From Cylindrodendrum hubeiense (taxonomy: Eukaryota > Ascomycota > Sordariomycetes > Hypocreales > Nectriaceae), in assembly GCA_014621425.1 (NCBI GenBank), contig JAANBB010000027.1, positions 124,138 to 188,137 of the forward strand: a stretch of DNA of 64,000 nucleotides. The letters are read 5' to 3'. The notes under the pieces were generated by a model, which saw only the letters and a program-made list of their open reading frames with translations, had not been told where the DNA came from and did no database searches. Each line of letters starts with the position of its first letter. Position 1 is the first letter of the stretch. Positions 46,067 through 58,095 of this stretch are shown piece by piece. The position numbers and the translations under genes were made by a program.

Positions 46067-47487
46067 TCACAGAGGAACCTCAGCTGTGTCATCTCCACTG
46101 AAGTACTTGACACCCTTCTTTGCCAGACGCAACAGATCGGAGATGAATACAGACTTCTTGAGAATAAATGTTCCCGTATCCTTTGGGATGTAAGACGGAT
46201 ACGATTGCAGCATCTCAAGTACTGATCCAAAGCCAAACTGGCTATTGATCTGAAACATATGTTAGCCCAGTTTTTTATTTATGTGAGATATACCTACCTC
46301 GTAAGTCCTGTTTTGACGGAAAGTAGTTGTGTTGATACTGTAGGCGAGATAGGTCGGACCATCATAGGTCTCATTCGTGGGCGGTGGCAACAACGCTTGA
46401 ATGACACCAACAGGGTTCATAATTATTCCACCGTCCATACCGGCCACGACACTCCACACTTTGGCTGTGGCGCTGTAAATATGCACACCCGCCATATTGA
46501 CTGCCATAGAACTGAATGGATGGGAGATCGTGTCCGGGTCTTCGGGGATGTAGGGGCTCTTTATGTTGGGGTACATGGCGATGTGAATATCCTCAAGTTG
46601 TGCCTGCATTGGGAACGTCATTTGTGTATGAAGATGTCTAAGGTTAGATGTCAGTGCATTGCCGAGATGTTGGAAGCGAAGGGGCTCTACTCACTCCCAG
46701 CACTCAAGAAGCCCAATCCGACCATACGGTGTAGCCACTACTTTGAACCCATCAACCGTGCCGTCACTCCAGAGATTGCGTTCGAACTCTGATGCGCGAA
46801 GCTTTTGGCGATGAATCAGTGTTTCGCCCTCCGGAGACCAGAAAACCTGAGACATGTGAAGTTTATCGCCGATACGCTCCGAGGCGCCGATGGCGACGTA
46901 GATCCCGGCTTTCTTGATTGCATTCACGAGAGCATTCCAATTAGAGTCGTTTTCCACCAGGGAGTTGTTGATATAGCTTTGAGTATATTCAGGCTGGGAC
47001 ATCATGGTGAATGGATATCTGGTGATGGGATCGTCAGGGGCGGTTCCTCCGAGCAGTGTTTATTCACAAAGTACTCACCCAGGAAACCAAACTTCAGGGA
47101 AGACCAAAAGTGAAACTCCATCACTGGCGGCCTTGTTGATAAATCCGATTGCTCTCTCTGTTGTCAAAGTGATGTTCCAACTTCCTTGCGGCAAGGACTG
47201 CGGGTGGCTGAAGAGTTCCACAGGGGAGGGGCCGTCACTGCAATTCATCACTATTAGTATCCTTTAACTCCTGGTATATTTGAACAATTGTAGACATACT
47301 AAGGCGACTTGACGACCGTGGCAACGGTAAAGTTCTCCGGATCTATGTGGTCGTAGAAGCCCTGAGAGTTCAAACTGTAGGTGGCATTGACGATCTCGCA
47401 GTCTCGTTTCAGAGCTCCTCCATGACGAGATGCCGCAAACACCGCTGATGCATTCAGAAACAGGAGGCTAAGAAGATTGGCAAGCAT
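46067..47487 (-). CDS. Secreted nitrilase-family carbon-nitrogen hydrolase, 397 aa
   Basis: Five exons, complement(join(46067..46249,46298..46637,46695..47018,47079..47237,47300..47487)); introns 48-62 bases; phase closes at 398 codons. The catalytic triad of the nitrilase superfamily is complete: Glu111 in FPEVWFPGYP, Lys188 in RQKLRAS and Cys222 in LLECWEHL, with normal Lys-Cys spacing. Nearby SERNLWSD-like and DGFKVVATPYGR blocks match fungal nitrilase/cyanide-hydratase enzymes, which convert R-CN to the acid plus ammonia or to the amide. Unusually, the N-terminus is a signal peptide (MLANLLSLLFLNASAVFAAS) and the mature part has NxT/S sites (NATYSL, NITL, NETY), so the product is probably secreted. 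The start at 47487 is the first ATG, 95 bases after a TATAAAC element. Substrate unknown. Confidence 0.9.
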
Positions 47488-47581
47488 GACTGTGGACAAT
47501 ATCAGTGGTTTGATAGGATAGATGAGGCGCGCGTTAGGAGAGAGGTGAGATGGCTGGGAGAGATCACTGGAAAAGCATCTG

Positions 47582-47588
47582 TTTATAC
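47582..47588 (-). promoter_or_regulatory. TATA box of the nitrilase gene
   Basis: TATAAAC on the minus strand about 95 bases before the ATG at 47487. Confidence 0.45.
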
Positions 47589-49081
47589 ATCAATATTTAG
47601 TTCAACAAAATATCTCAAAATAATCAGCGCTGGCTCTTATCTTTGTCTATTTGCAATACCCCATTCGAGATAATTCTGGCCTGTTCTGATATCGAGTTAG
47701 TCTGATGAAGAAGAGTTGATTAAGGTGGAGGTATTTAAGATAGCGCTAAACGGTCCACCTCATGACTCAATGAGTGAAGTGAAATCAAGTACGTCCATCA
47801 GAAAGACCCTTTTATTTTTCGTCTAAATTTATTTCTTCTGTGAAGCATAATGTCAAACGAGATACGGTCTACGGCAATTGCAGATCTAACGCCCTTGAAC
47901 TATAACACCAGGCAAGTACCTGTGGTGAAGTTGATCTTGAGATGGTAAAGCTAGAGTACAGGAATAAAGATCAATTTGAAGATAAGAACAGTGGAATAGC
48001 TTGAGATGAGAAAGAAGACTTGGTATGTTCTTCAGATAGTAACGTAATTCACATCTTATCAGCGGCGGAAGCGATGTTCCGCCTTGATAGCATAGATATG
48101 GCTGCGACTAGTGCCTTGGCAACTGCATCGCATCTCCATCCCAATGCCCACTTTTATAAACCTACCTGACCAAGCATCCTGCCATAGAGAAAACCGGGAT
48201 CTTTTAGTAGGCGAGCTAAATCCTAAAACCAGGGTCCATGTAAGTCCGCATAATCAAGAAGCTTACTGAAGCGTCTTTGCACGTGAGTTGAATACCTCAG
48301 ACGATTACGACCGCTCCACAGGCAAGCCGTAGTTGGCTGCTATACGAACTTAAAGATACCTGACTCGCGGAAGAGATTTCCCGCCTTGTAATCTCATGTT
48401 ATTTCAAGATATTACGAATAGCCGTTTCTATACTAGCTAATTGATGCCCCTGTTCCAATGAGCCTGAATAAAACTCAGTGTCATTTTGGTGACGCCATTC
48501 CCAGCCTAGAATCACGCATTTCAACTTGGGTGATGTCAGACAAGAAGCTGTTTTCACCTAGCCACTAACAAGAGGCGGCATATCAGATTGCTAGCGGGTG
48601 ATCGGGTACTTATTTTGACGTGGGGGTTCCTGTATCTACAAGTGGAGAGGCAGCGTTTCGGGCCTTTATTGTTACTAGGAACCCGCGATACCACGGAAAC
48701 TTGGGTTAATGTTTTGGACTTCAAACCCGGTATCTAATCTGCAACCAACATTCCGATTTCGGGCAGAATTTTTATTCCGCCGGTCTTCCTGAGAGTCGGT
48801 TAGTTGCATATTTGGTCACTCTGTCCTGTCCTTTATAGAAAATGGGATCAGTAGACTACTACTACTGCAGTAGACGTACAAGTACTAGGTCAACAATATT
48901 AACATTGTTCATTGATGAATTAATTAATTGCCGTGTGTTGTATGCTTTCCTAATTATGATTCATTTTACTCCAATCGTGTCACTATTACCTCCACTTCAT
49001 CATATCATCCTCCAAACACCATTTCCAGCTGTGGATATTTTCTGAAGCTTATGTATTGCTGAGTAGCTTCAATTACAACAT
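47589..49081. other. Long promoter interval upstream of the nitrilase gene
   Basis: About 1.5 kb, AT-rich, no frame worth calling. It separates the nitrilase 5' end from the fasciclin gene 3' end, so it holds the nitrilase promoter and the fasciclin 3' UTR. Confidence 0.4.
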
Positions 49082-50491
49082 TTAAAATATCAGTAGTCCA
49101 GCTGCCAAAGCGACCGCTCCAGGGTAGCTGATTGAGAAGGCACTCGCAGCGTTATCCTTGGTGGAGGAGTCCGATGTGGATGTCGAAGCAGGCGCACTTG
49201 TCGAATCGGCACTGGTTTTGCTCGCCGTAGCGGTACTGGTGCTGCTCGTTTCATCTTCGGGCCCTATAACGGCATCGAGGCTGAAGCGCGTTAGTAAATA
49301 GTACTCAAGCTGATGTGTGGACAACCGGGCGTAAGTCCTGGTGATCTTTTTGTTCCCGAAAGGACTCACATATGAAGCAGGCCATTGTTGGTCAAGACAT
49401 TAGGCTCGATAATCTTGGCGTTGTTGAAGTAGATGTCGTCGCCCTTGATGTGTACGGTGACGGTCGTATCATTGTATGTACCGAGAACCATTCCGTCTTC
49501 GAGGAAGGATGTGTACGTGACTTGTTTCAATGTGTGTGCTCTATTCAGGAAAGTCTTGGTCAGTTTCTCTACGGCAAGCGAAATGACGACAAATTATTGC
49601 TGGCTTACAGTAGTGCTCCTGTGAGGTCGGCCTTGGATAAGGACTGGTGAGGATTTCCCGCCTTTTTAAAGGCCTCGGTCGAAGGAGCGAGACAGGTGAC
49701 GTTAGGAGTCGTGTCCAGGGTAGGGTACAGCTCAGTCTTGTTTAAAGAGGAATCGAGAGCGCCAAGTTTGTCTCCCTGGCCGCGAATTGTTGTGGAGCAA
49801 GTTCTCGGGGGGATGAGCACCCTACATAAAAAGCAACTTGGTCAGCCTTCAAAGGCCATCGTGATTGGGAATTGCAGGACAAGACTTACTTGTTGACAAT
49901 CTGGAAGGTGTTGACGTTCTTGGGGCCCCACTTGCCATCTACAGCCGTCATTTCGGCGTCTTGAGCCAAACCAGCTCTCACGTCCACGGTTGGACCACTC
50001 AGTTTTTGTCTCTTCGTTCGACGGGAGGTATCGGTCCGCTTGGTAGCAATCAAGACCTGACCAGTGGCTTTGGATCCGAATTCCTGCTCGAGTTGCGGCC
50101 CCGCAGATCGGTTGTTGTACTCTTCTCCTTGCAACAAAGTGGGCACCACCGTGTGGTCGCCAAAGTCGGAGGCTTTTAGTGAGGCGACCAAGACGTGGTA
50201 CGAGAAGAAGGTTTCAATATCGTCAATGTTGAGTTCGGTGACGTCTGAAACCTTGGACTCGTTAAGGTAGGCGGTGATAGCATCATTGGTGGGGACTATG
50301 ACTGTGATGTTTGACGTCTTGCCAGAGAGAGATGTTGAAAGGGCTTGGGGTGCGGCAGAGAGTAGCGACCGGAAAAGGGACAACTCGTCGTATCCCTCGA
50401 GGGAGCTCGAAAGCTCCTCGGGAGCGGTCTGGGCATTGGCGAAGCCAAGCGCGGCCAGGCTCACCGTGAGAGGGGCTAATGACAGCAGCAT
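49082..50491 (-). CDS. GPI-anchored fasciclin (FAS1) protein, two domains, 394 aa
   Basis: Four exons, complement(join(49082..49280,49370..49540,49609..49821,49890..50491)); introns 68-89 bases; phase closes at 395 codons. Signal peptide MLLSLAPLTVSLAALGFANA. FAS1 domain 1 (about 30-205) has ITVIVPTNDAI and ETFFSYHVL and ends FQIVNKVLIPP. FAS1 domain 2 (about 215-335) has VTCLAPSTEAF, LAHTLKQVTY and TVTVHIKGDDIYFNNAKII and ends GLLHILDAVIGP. A Ser/Thr-rich stalk follows (TSSTSTATASKTSADSTSA), then a hydrophobic tail (SYPGAVALAAGLLIF) typical of a GPI signal. The predicted place is the cell wall or outer membrane surface, with an adhesion-type role. There are several NxT/S sites. Confidence 0.92.
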
Positions 50492-52491
50492 TTTGAATTG
50501 GGTTATTCAGAGTTCAATTCTCAAGTCCCTCTCCTTGGTGAATGCAGCCGCGTCGAAGGCGACGGGCTGCAACAGTGCTGAGCTCTCCTTTTGTAGGACA
50601 TCGAGCTGTGAGGCTCCTAAAGCCTCGGCGACCAAAATGAGACTTGAATGGCGCAGTCTGGGCCGGGGGCCTCGTTTTACCGACAAATGGGGAGCAAGCC
50701 CACACAGCCACGGGGTGAGGTTGTCAGCGGGGACCCTGTAATCAGCGCCAACCTGTACGAATAATCTCGGACAGGGCAGCACGCGGTCCTAGTCGGGAAG
50801 GAAGCTGTCGTTCAGCTGAAAAACTGGGCGTCGACTAATTTCTCACCTCCGGCAGGTTGCCGCCAATACCTAGAGCCCCATGATGCACTTATGATGGGGG
50901 AAAGTGGCAGTGACAGCCTGTGCCACCGTAACACAGTCCTGACGGGTTTTCCCTAGCACCTGTGCCGAAAATGTGGTTCATCCGATGGGGACTCCGCCTT
51001 TGTTAATTCAATGTCACAGACTCGCTTGGTGTGATGTTCTGGAATTTGCCCTCACCATGTATTGCATCCAAGCCTTTCTTTGATACTTTAAATACTTTTC
51101 AAATCCTGGTTTCCCTTGAGCACATGAGCTTCTGCCATTTACCTTTGCGCCTTTTTCTACGAGGCATGACACGCGACTGTGGCGGAGCTTTCCATTCTCC
51201 CTTACAGCGGTGTCATGAGAGACTTGGCAAGATGTTCACTAAGCTAATTCAAGCATAGCGCCTCTTCATTGTCAGTAATTTCACAGCGTCATTGTTCAAG
51301 ATACAGCTACAGTGAAGCCGGGGATAGCAATATTTGCTCCAACCCAGACACAGCATGGGGCGAAGTCAATCTATTTTCGGTATCGTCATGTACCAACACC
51401 CACACGACCCCGCGTGATCATCCAGACAGGGTGATAGGCACACATCAAGTTTGGACAATCCAATTACTTCGCATTGCGGGTCTATAACAGAATAAAATAT
51501 AGTCTAAGCTATCGCTGGTTTAACAAATAAGATGTATTACCTAGACAAAAAGACTAAAACATGTCAAGACACCTCCAATAGCTCATCACGGGTTTGGCAC
51601 TGGGAAAAACTTTCCCATCAATTCTTAGAATTGCAAAGGTAGTCGTAGTGACTCCATCCCTTCAGTTTCCTTTTTTGTTGGAGTCTTTTTAACTATCGAT
51701 GGGCTGTCATATAAATATCGTGAGTATTTGGTCACTCCCGCTGTTAGTTAGCCTTTGCTCCGCTCCAGCGACAGTGGATCCCTCCAAGGTCGCTGCAGAT
51801 AACGGGACAGTTCCGGGCGATGATGGCACCGTTGCCCGTGATCGCCATCGGACAGTGTAAATGAACAGGCTCTGTAAAATACAGAGATAGGATATGCATC
51901 GGTGCCGCGGCAAGTCAACCTGGCTTGGGCGGCTTTCGGTTTCCAGCACGGCACGGATTGACTTCTGATTTCCAGGGCCAAGCACTTAGCCTCCCCGTAG
52001 CCCTAGAGGATCCATTTTCGCGTGCTGCCTCTAGATTCCCTAGGCGCCGAGTGACTACACTACTTACTATTTTGCTGTATATCTTGATAAACCACCTCAG
52101 AGGATATCTTGTGCGCACCAATTCATTGTTCCCTTCCCGCCACCAATGGTCCAGTTTTGCCGTGCCTCACCACCTGGTCCCCCCCACGGTCGCAGTTGGA
52201 ATGTGGCATCAATCGCCACCTGAGATAGTTGGAGTCAATTGCAGCTAGTAGTTTCTGTGAATTGGATCAGACCATGGCTTCGGGCCCAGTGGAAGCCCTC
52301 GCGCACTCAAGAAGTTGAATCTTGGGCCAGGCTTGCTGCTGCCTTCTAAGCAGGCAGCAGAGTGGATCGATCTCCGCTTTAGGGGCCGGATCACAAGCTT
52401 GGCAAAGACTTAAAAGATGGCAGCTGGAACGATCCCTTTCTAGCTCCAAGTTCTTTTGACTCTATCAGTATATTTACATGATAGAAGAAGC
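50492..52491. other. 2-kb interval between fasciclin and F-box genes
   Basis: It contains the two outward-facing promoters (minus for the fasciclin gene, plus for the F-box gene). Short frames at 50274-50782, 51707-52248 and 52267-52449 overlap on both strands and have no motif. I see no clear TATA box at usual distance from either gene. Confidence 0.4.
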
Positions 52492-54117
52492 ATGTGTCCC
52501 TTCACAATGACCGACACTTCTCGAAGCAATTTACCCCTTCTCCCCGAGATTTGGGACCAAATATGTTCCCACTTGTCGAAACCGAGCCTGCTCCGCTTGA
52601 GGCTCACGTCGTCCAAGCTGTACGCTATCGCATCGCCTTGTGCCTTCAGAGCTCTCCGCCTCGACGCGTATGGAAGTTCAGCTGAGCGATTCGTCAATAT
52701 CGCCAAGTCGACCAAGCTCCGCGACTTTGTTCGAGAACTCACGATTGACACCTGGATTGGCCCCGAGTTCAGATACAACGGCAACTGGACCTACAATATT
52801 CCCGTGCCCTTCATGCACGCGCTTCCGTACCTGCGTTGCTTCAGTAAAGTGACTGGACTTCATCTGCGGTTTAGTGAGTTCTGCGGTGACGACGACCGCG
52901 AGCTTTTTACCTCGTGCATTGAGGAAACTTGGCCTTTCCGATATACAGTGCTCGATACTATCTTCCATTGCATTACGGGCATATGGACGAAGGGAAAGCA
53001 AATTGAGATCGACAATCAGGCGGACCTTGATGAATACGAACCTGAGCACCTGGACGATGATCTAGGTATTCCCCCAGACCAGGTCATACAGATCAAGGAA
53101 CTCACAATTTCGAATCTGGCCGATTACGATGATCCTTTCGTCTATTCATCTGAAGCCTGGAGGAAACTCTTGTGCCTACCCAGCCTTGTAGATCTCAAAC
53201 TTCTGCTTGCTTGCGAGACTGATGAAGGCGCGCCCGAAACTGCTGTTTTCTTCCCAGAGAAATACGAGATGTTCAAAGACCTACCATACACATGGTTCTC
53301 CTCGGGCCTCGGTGAGAATCTACGTGTTTTGTCACTTTGCTACCGGGATTACTGGGGTTGGTTTCCAATGATGGACTTCCGAGATATGGGAGGCGACTCG
53401 CCGTTTCCACATCTTAAAGTCCTAGCGCTAGGCAATTATGTCTTCAGTCACGAATGGCAGATTGATTGGTTCGCATCAGTCGGCAAGAACAATGGTAGTA
53501 ACGGACTGGAGGAATTGTATCTCGACGACTGTCCCATTCTGTTCCAGGCTCGTCAACTGGGTCCGCTGAGCAGCAATTACCCTGGCTATCCCGATGCAGA
53601 CACTGTCATGGCCCGAAACTGGAACCCCGAGAGGTACGAGTACACCATGAGATGGCACCACGTACTCTCAAAATGGGCAACATCTATGAAAGGACTCAAA
53701 GTGTTTAAGATGGGACATGGCGAATGGAGCAACACGTCTGCTACTTTGGCTGCAGTTCAAAGAGATGAGGCGTATACGTATCTCGATGGAGATGTGTTGA
53801 ACCAACGCATTTCTGACAATGTCCATAGAAACTTCGCTTGTCCCGAGCTTGTAGGCGAGGACAATGGCAAGGAGGTATTTCCACGGGACAAATATCTGCA
53901 CGGCACGGGAATTTCACAATGTCGATCATCACAGCTGCAGTACATCAAGTATGACATCGGAATGGGTCCTTCACCATACCTCGAGACCAATCATTACAGC
54001 CCGGCTGAACGTGGCTGGGCACCGGAGGAGGGCACACTTGCTAAGGACGATGGTGCTTACGAGCTGCTCATTGCGACGACAAGGACTAGAGCACTCGGGT
54101 CAGAGACAAGAGGTTGA
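52492..54117 (+). CDS. F-box protein, about 541 aa
   Basis: Single exon. The F-box is at residues about 14-50: LPLLPEIWDQICSHLSKPSL followed by LRLTSSKLYAIASP, the motif that binds Skp1 in an SCF ubiquitin ligase. The remainder is a long region with leucine-rich stretches (LREFSK-like strands, VLALGNYVF, NGLEELYLDDCPIL, GLKVFKMGHGEW) typical of fungal F-box proteins that recognise unknown substrates. It has no membrane span. The start is the ATG at 52492 or the one at 52507 (MTDTSRSN), the latter in better context. Intronless, like many members. Confidence 0.85.
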   Translation: MCPFTMTDTSRSNLPLLPEIWDQICSHLSKPSLLRLRLTSSKLYAIASPCAFRALRLDAYGSSAERFVNIAKSTKLRDFVRELTIDTWIGPEFRYNGNWTYNIPVPFMHALPYLRCFSKVTGLHLRFSEFCGDDDRELFTSCIEETWPFRYTVLDTIFHCITGIWTKGKQIEIDNQADLDEYEPEHLDDDLGIPPDQVIQIKELTISNLADYDDPFVYSSEAWRKLLCLPSLVDLKLLLACETDEGAPETAVFFPEKYEMFKDLPYTWFSSGLGENLRVLSLCYRDYWGWFPMMDFRDMGGDSPFPHLKVLALGNYVFSHEWQIDWFASVGKNNGSNGLEELYLDDCPILFQARQLGPLSSNYPGYPDADTVMARNWNPERYEYTMRWHHVLSKWATSMKGLKVFKMGHGEWSNTSATLAAVQRDEAYTYLDGDVLNQRISDNVHRNFACPELVGEDNGKEVFPRDKYLHGTGISQCRSSQLQYIKYDIGMGPSPYLETNHYSPAERGWAPEEGTLAKDDGAYELLIATTRTRALGSETRG

Positions 54118-54302
54118 AAAGTTCTATTCAACTCGGGGATGAAACTCCAGCCACTGATAAAACTATTGCTATTTCGGCTAAGAAGAGAGCACTGGATTTG
54201 TACCCGATTCTGATTACATGTAACCTAATAATCTCGGATATATCCTTGCAGTAGAGTATCAATATCCACTGTCTCAGAGCCAGATTTCGTACGAACAATC
54301 CG

Positions 54303-55511
54303 TCAATGTCGATTGGCAAGATTATTGATGCAAGGCTCGTTGTTGTTTAGTCGTTCCAGATTGGTTTCCAGTATCTCAATGCTGCGATCCCAGACCCCTT
54401 TCGTAAACCAGCTAACATGCGGCGTAATATAAACATTTGGGGCTTTCCATAATGGGTGTTGTTTCGGCAAGGGTTCAGGGTCGGTCACATCTAAGGCTGC
54501 TCCTCGAATTTGACCCTTCTCAAGAGCCGTAATCAAGGCCTGGGTGTCGACATGGCGACCTCGGGCAATGTTCGTTAGGAAGGTTTTCTTCTTGCTCAGA
54601 ATCTCGAACTGCTTGTACGAAATAATCCTTTCCGTGTCCTTGGTTAGTGGCAAGCTGATGACCAAAATGTCAAGATCCTGAGCTAGGAATGTATCGATGC
54701 TTTCTTCCGAGGCGCCATGGAACCATTTTGAAGGAATTGATCCCTCTCGGTCCCCGGTACCTGGAACACAAAAGTGGTTATACGTGTCGTCTTTGCGAGC
54801 TTCTGGAGTGGCACGCTCGCTGCGGGTATATGCGTAGACCTCCATTCCCATCGCACTCGCTACCCGCGCGCATTGGCGGCCAATGGAGCCATATCCAAGG
54901 ATACCCCTTATTCATGTAAGCGAAATATTGCCTCCTCAAATTAAAAAACTCACATTCGAAGTCTGTAGGAATCCTCAACGTTAGGGGCGGAAGGTATCTC
55001 CCATACCTCCTCATCCATCTGTTTCTGATACCGGAGGAATTGTCGCTGGCTCATTATCCAGGTGCCTATTACCCACTCAGCGATCTGAGGCCTGTATATC
55101 CGCTACATTAGTGACTGTTTTGGTCGACTTCGTTCCTGAATGACGGGTTATGACGTACGTGTATCCTCCGCCGGCGTTAGAGAAAATGATCTCCTTATTA
55201 AGATAGGTTGGATGATTATGCCATAGATCTGCTCCTGCAGATGCAAGCTGAACAAACCTCACACTCGAGAGGAGGTTGGCGTGTGGCGGAGCCCAGTCCA
55301 CGAAAAGAAGTGTTATCCCTTCCCAATATTCGGCCGGCAATTCCTCCACATCCACCGGTTCTCCATTCTCTCTTACTGAAGCGACCCAATTCACCTGCAA
55401 GCCAGGATACTTGGTCATGACATTAGAAATCCATGCCGAGTCTGGTTCCTTTGGAAAGAAAAGTAGAAGCTTATCCTTGCCCAAGGCGCACGCTTGACTA
55501 GTGGCAACCAT
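54303..55511 (-). CDS. D-isomer-specific 2-hydroxyacid dehydrogenase, 364 aa
   Basis: Three exons, complement(join(54303..54906,54954..55091,55159..55511)); introns 47 and 67 bases; phase closes at 365 codons. The N-terminal catalytic half ends at PQIAEWVIGTW. The NAD(P)-binding half starts ILGYGSIGRQCARVASAMGM (GxGxxG). The catalytic Arg is in NIARGRHVDTQAL, the Glu in DVTDPEPLPKQHPLW, and the His in YITPHVSWFT. Members reduce 2-oxoacids to D-2-hydroxyacids. The substrate here is unknown; the insert DREGSIPSKWFHG after the fold's second strand is typical of the fungal subgroup. I start at the ATG giving MVATSQACALG. Tail-to-tail with the F-box gene with 185 bases between stops. Confidence 0.9.
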
Positions 55512-56282
55512 TTTCCACGTTTTGGATCTCAACGGTGCGTGATGGAAGAAATGTTTTGGGAAACGAGTGGTATGATTGACCACCAGCACTCTTCATTACC
55601 AAATTAACCAAATTTAAAGGTTAAGACTTGTAGCGTCGATCTGATTTGATAGCCTGCTCGGCTATATTTGCTCTATGCTGTTTGTGGCTGTGTCGGAAGA
55701 GCCGACTGTCGGCCTGTTAGTGCGCATGAAGGAGAGGTACTAAAAATAACCCGAGCTACTCACTTTACCCTATTTGCACACATCTATGTTAAGTTTAATA
55801 GACCTTCCGTCTCATATCTGAATGATGACATTTGCATGGTAAAGTAACAGCGGGATACATAGAAGTCAGTAGCGAATACATACAAGACTGATTCATCACT
55901 CATACAAGGGATACATCTTCAAATAGGACTATAGATACTCAATTAGCCAACAACCTTACCAAATTATAATATTTCAACATGGGCCTCTTTACCTAACTCG
56001 CCTATTCCGAGGGTTCCATGCCCAGATTATTCATTCAAGTATCTCTTAGATCGAGGTAATCACAGCCCTTAGCGTCATTTCACTGCGCAAAATTAAGCCG
56101 TTTTGAGGATAGCGGCGTTCAAGCTCGACATGCCATCTATTCGAACGGGGACGGCCAGTCAACCTCGCCCTGCATCTGTTGAGTCGATAAGCATGGTGTG
56201 GAGGTTGGAGAGATCGTTACCTGAGCAGACTCGGTCTTGATGTGCCCTACTTCTTATCACGCGGCACATTTCTGAGCTCCAA

Positions 56283-56720
56283 CTGGTTAGATGGCTGTAC
56301 AGATAAGCGTCTACCGAAGAAGAGGCAACTGCCGATGAGCTAGTGGTGGGTAATTGTTAGCCGACGTCCTAGTTATTTAAGCCACTACGGATAAAATTAC
56401 TAAATTGGCTCTCCGAAAATAGCTGATAGGTCCTATACTTTGCGGGAATGGTCAGCCGACCCCGCGCCCTCATCGGTTGGGCCGATATTGATAGCGTAGA
56501 GATTGAGGCGATTGGTTATCTTTGCTGGTTCTATCTCATGATTAGCTCTGCCTCTTATTATATAATGCGATCCCGATTTCTAACTGGTTGGTTGGTTATA
56601 CAGATAAGCCTCTACGAAAGGAGGCACGGTTAGCGATGAGCTGGTGGCGGGTGATGCTGCTCAGGCTCCTGATTACTACTACACTACGGATAACATTACC
56701 GAATTCGCTCCCTGAAACAC
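56283..56720. repeat. Two diverged copies of a 140-bp segment, about 300 bp apart
   Basis: Copy 1 starts near 56283 and copy 2 near 56581. Shared words include AACTGGTT, ACAGATAAGC, GCGATGAGCT / CCGATGAGCT and CACTACGGATAA. Confidence 0.6.
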
Positions 56721-56783
56721 CCATCAATGCCTGTCCTACATGTTATTGATCACTGGACGTTAACATTTAACTCTGTAAGCAGC

Positions 56784-56790
56784 ATAAATA
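56784..56790 (+). promoter_or_regulatory. TATA-like box of the oxygenase gene
   Basis: ATAAATA 117 bases before the ATG at 56907, followed by a pyrimidine- and CA-rich leader. Confidence 0.5.
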
Positions 56791-56906
56791 AGGGCTTGTC
56801 AAATCTCTCGTTAGCCTCTTCAGATTTGACAGATCAAACATCTCTTCTCTTACATCGCGCTTGACTCCACCAGTATTAGCCTATCCACCACTATCAATCA
56901 TCGAAA

Positions 56907-58095
56907 ATGTCGGCTGCCGTTCAGACACCCCTTCAGGGACTACCCAGGAGCCCGATGCCTGTTCCATACACTCCCACCGAGCCAACTGCGTCTGTGCCAA
57001 CCAGCACATTCGATGCGTCCAAGCATCTCGCGTACTCCCCGCCAGCACGTATCCTCACTATGGAAGATCTTCAGCTAGAGAACACGCCCATTTCCCCAAT
57101 CGCCGCCTCTGATCCCTTCCCTCTGCTCTCTTATGAAGCCGTCCTTGAGCACCGTCGGGAGCTCTTCAGCCCTGAGGTGATCGACAACTGTCTGCACCGC
57201 CACCTCGTTGGCTCAGCCATGCTTCGTGGAATGGCCCAGAAATATACGCCGTTTATTCAGTCTTTCTGGAACTCCCCTGAGGTCTTGGCGATTGTGAGCA
57301 ACATTGCGGGCGTAGACCTTGTGCCGGCAATGAACTATGAGATATGCCACACAAATATTCAACTAGGAAGTGATGGTCTTGAAGGCGTGAGAGCAACGCC
57401 CGTGGTTCCGCCAATTGCCACTACCGAACCCGCGGCCACATCCGAGAGCTCGCAAGGTCCCGCCAACGAAAAGACCAGCTATGATAACCCCATCGTCAAT
57501 TGGCATAAGGATTCGCATCCATTTGTCATTGTTGTCATGTTGTCTGACGCTCGTAGCATGGAGGGAGGCGAGACTGTGTTGATGGGCGGAGATGGCAAGA
57601 CGCTAAGCGTTCGGGCACCGCAAATGGTAAGCTGCCTCTGCCATCTATTATTGATAAGTACGTGATCCATCTGACATATATTCACCATCACAGGGCAGCG
57701 CAGTTGTTCTTCAGGGGCGACACATCTCCCACGTTGCTCTCCCTGCTACCAACATGCCCGAGCGAATCACTATCGTAACATCGTTCCGGCCCCGAGACCC
57801 GACACTGACCGATGAGACTACAAATGCCAACGTCCTACGCGAATCACATCTCACTGAGCTCTTTTACCAATGGACAACGTACCGTTTAGATATGGTAGCC
57901 GAGAGGTCTAACATTATGGCAAAGGCGTTGAGAGAAAAGTATGCTGAGAATGTGAAGAAGTCGGATGCCAAGGCACGGCCGGGAATGTGCCGCATCGAGA
58001 CTGTCAACGTTGACGAGATGAAGAGCTGGGTAGAGGAGCAGATAAAGTACCTCCAGCAGACAATGTACGAAATGCGCTCGTTGGAGCAAGAGTGA
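56907..58095 (+). CDS. Putative Fe(II)/2-oxoglutarate-dependent oxygenase, 373 aa
   Basis: Two exons, join(56907..57626,57694..58095), intron 67 bases; closes at 374 codons. The jelly-roll metal motif appears as H200-x-D202 in NWHKDSHPF and a distal His at 250 or 253 in GRHISHVALPA, followed by RITIVTSFRPR whose Arg could bind 2-oxoglutarate. Between them is GGETVLMGGDGK, as in fungal proteins of this fold. The N-terminus is Pro/Thr-rich and probably disordered. The last 90 residues form a helical, charged tail (WVEEQIKYLQQTMYEM). It would hydroxylate or desaturate an unknown substrate in the cytosol. There is no signal peptide. The family is assigned from the motif and its surroundings only; I am fairly confident of the fold, not of the chemistry. 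Confidence 0.72.

Larger units (their letters stand above)
55512..56906. other. Intergenic, AT-rich, with a diverged duplicated segment
   Basis: Divergent promoter region between the dehydrogenase (minus) and the oxygenase (plus). It is AT-rich at 55640-56040. A segment at about 56283-56420 (AACTGGTTAGATGGCTGTACAG...) recurs, diverged, at about 56581-56720. No gene supported. Confidence 0.45.
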
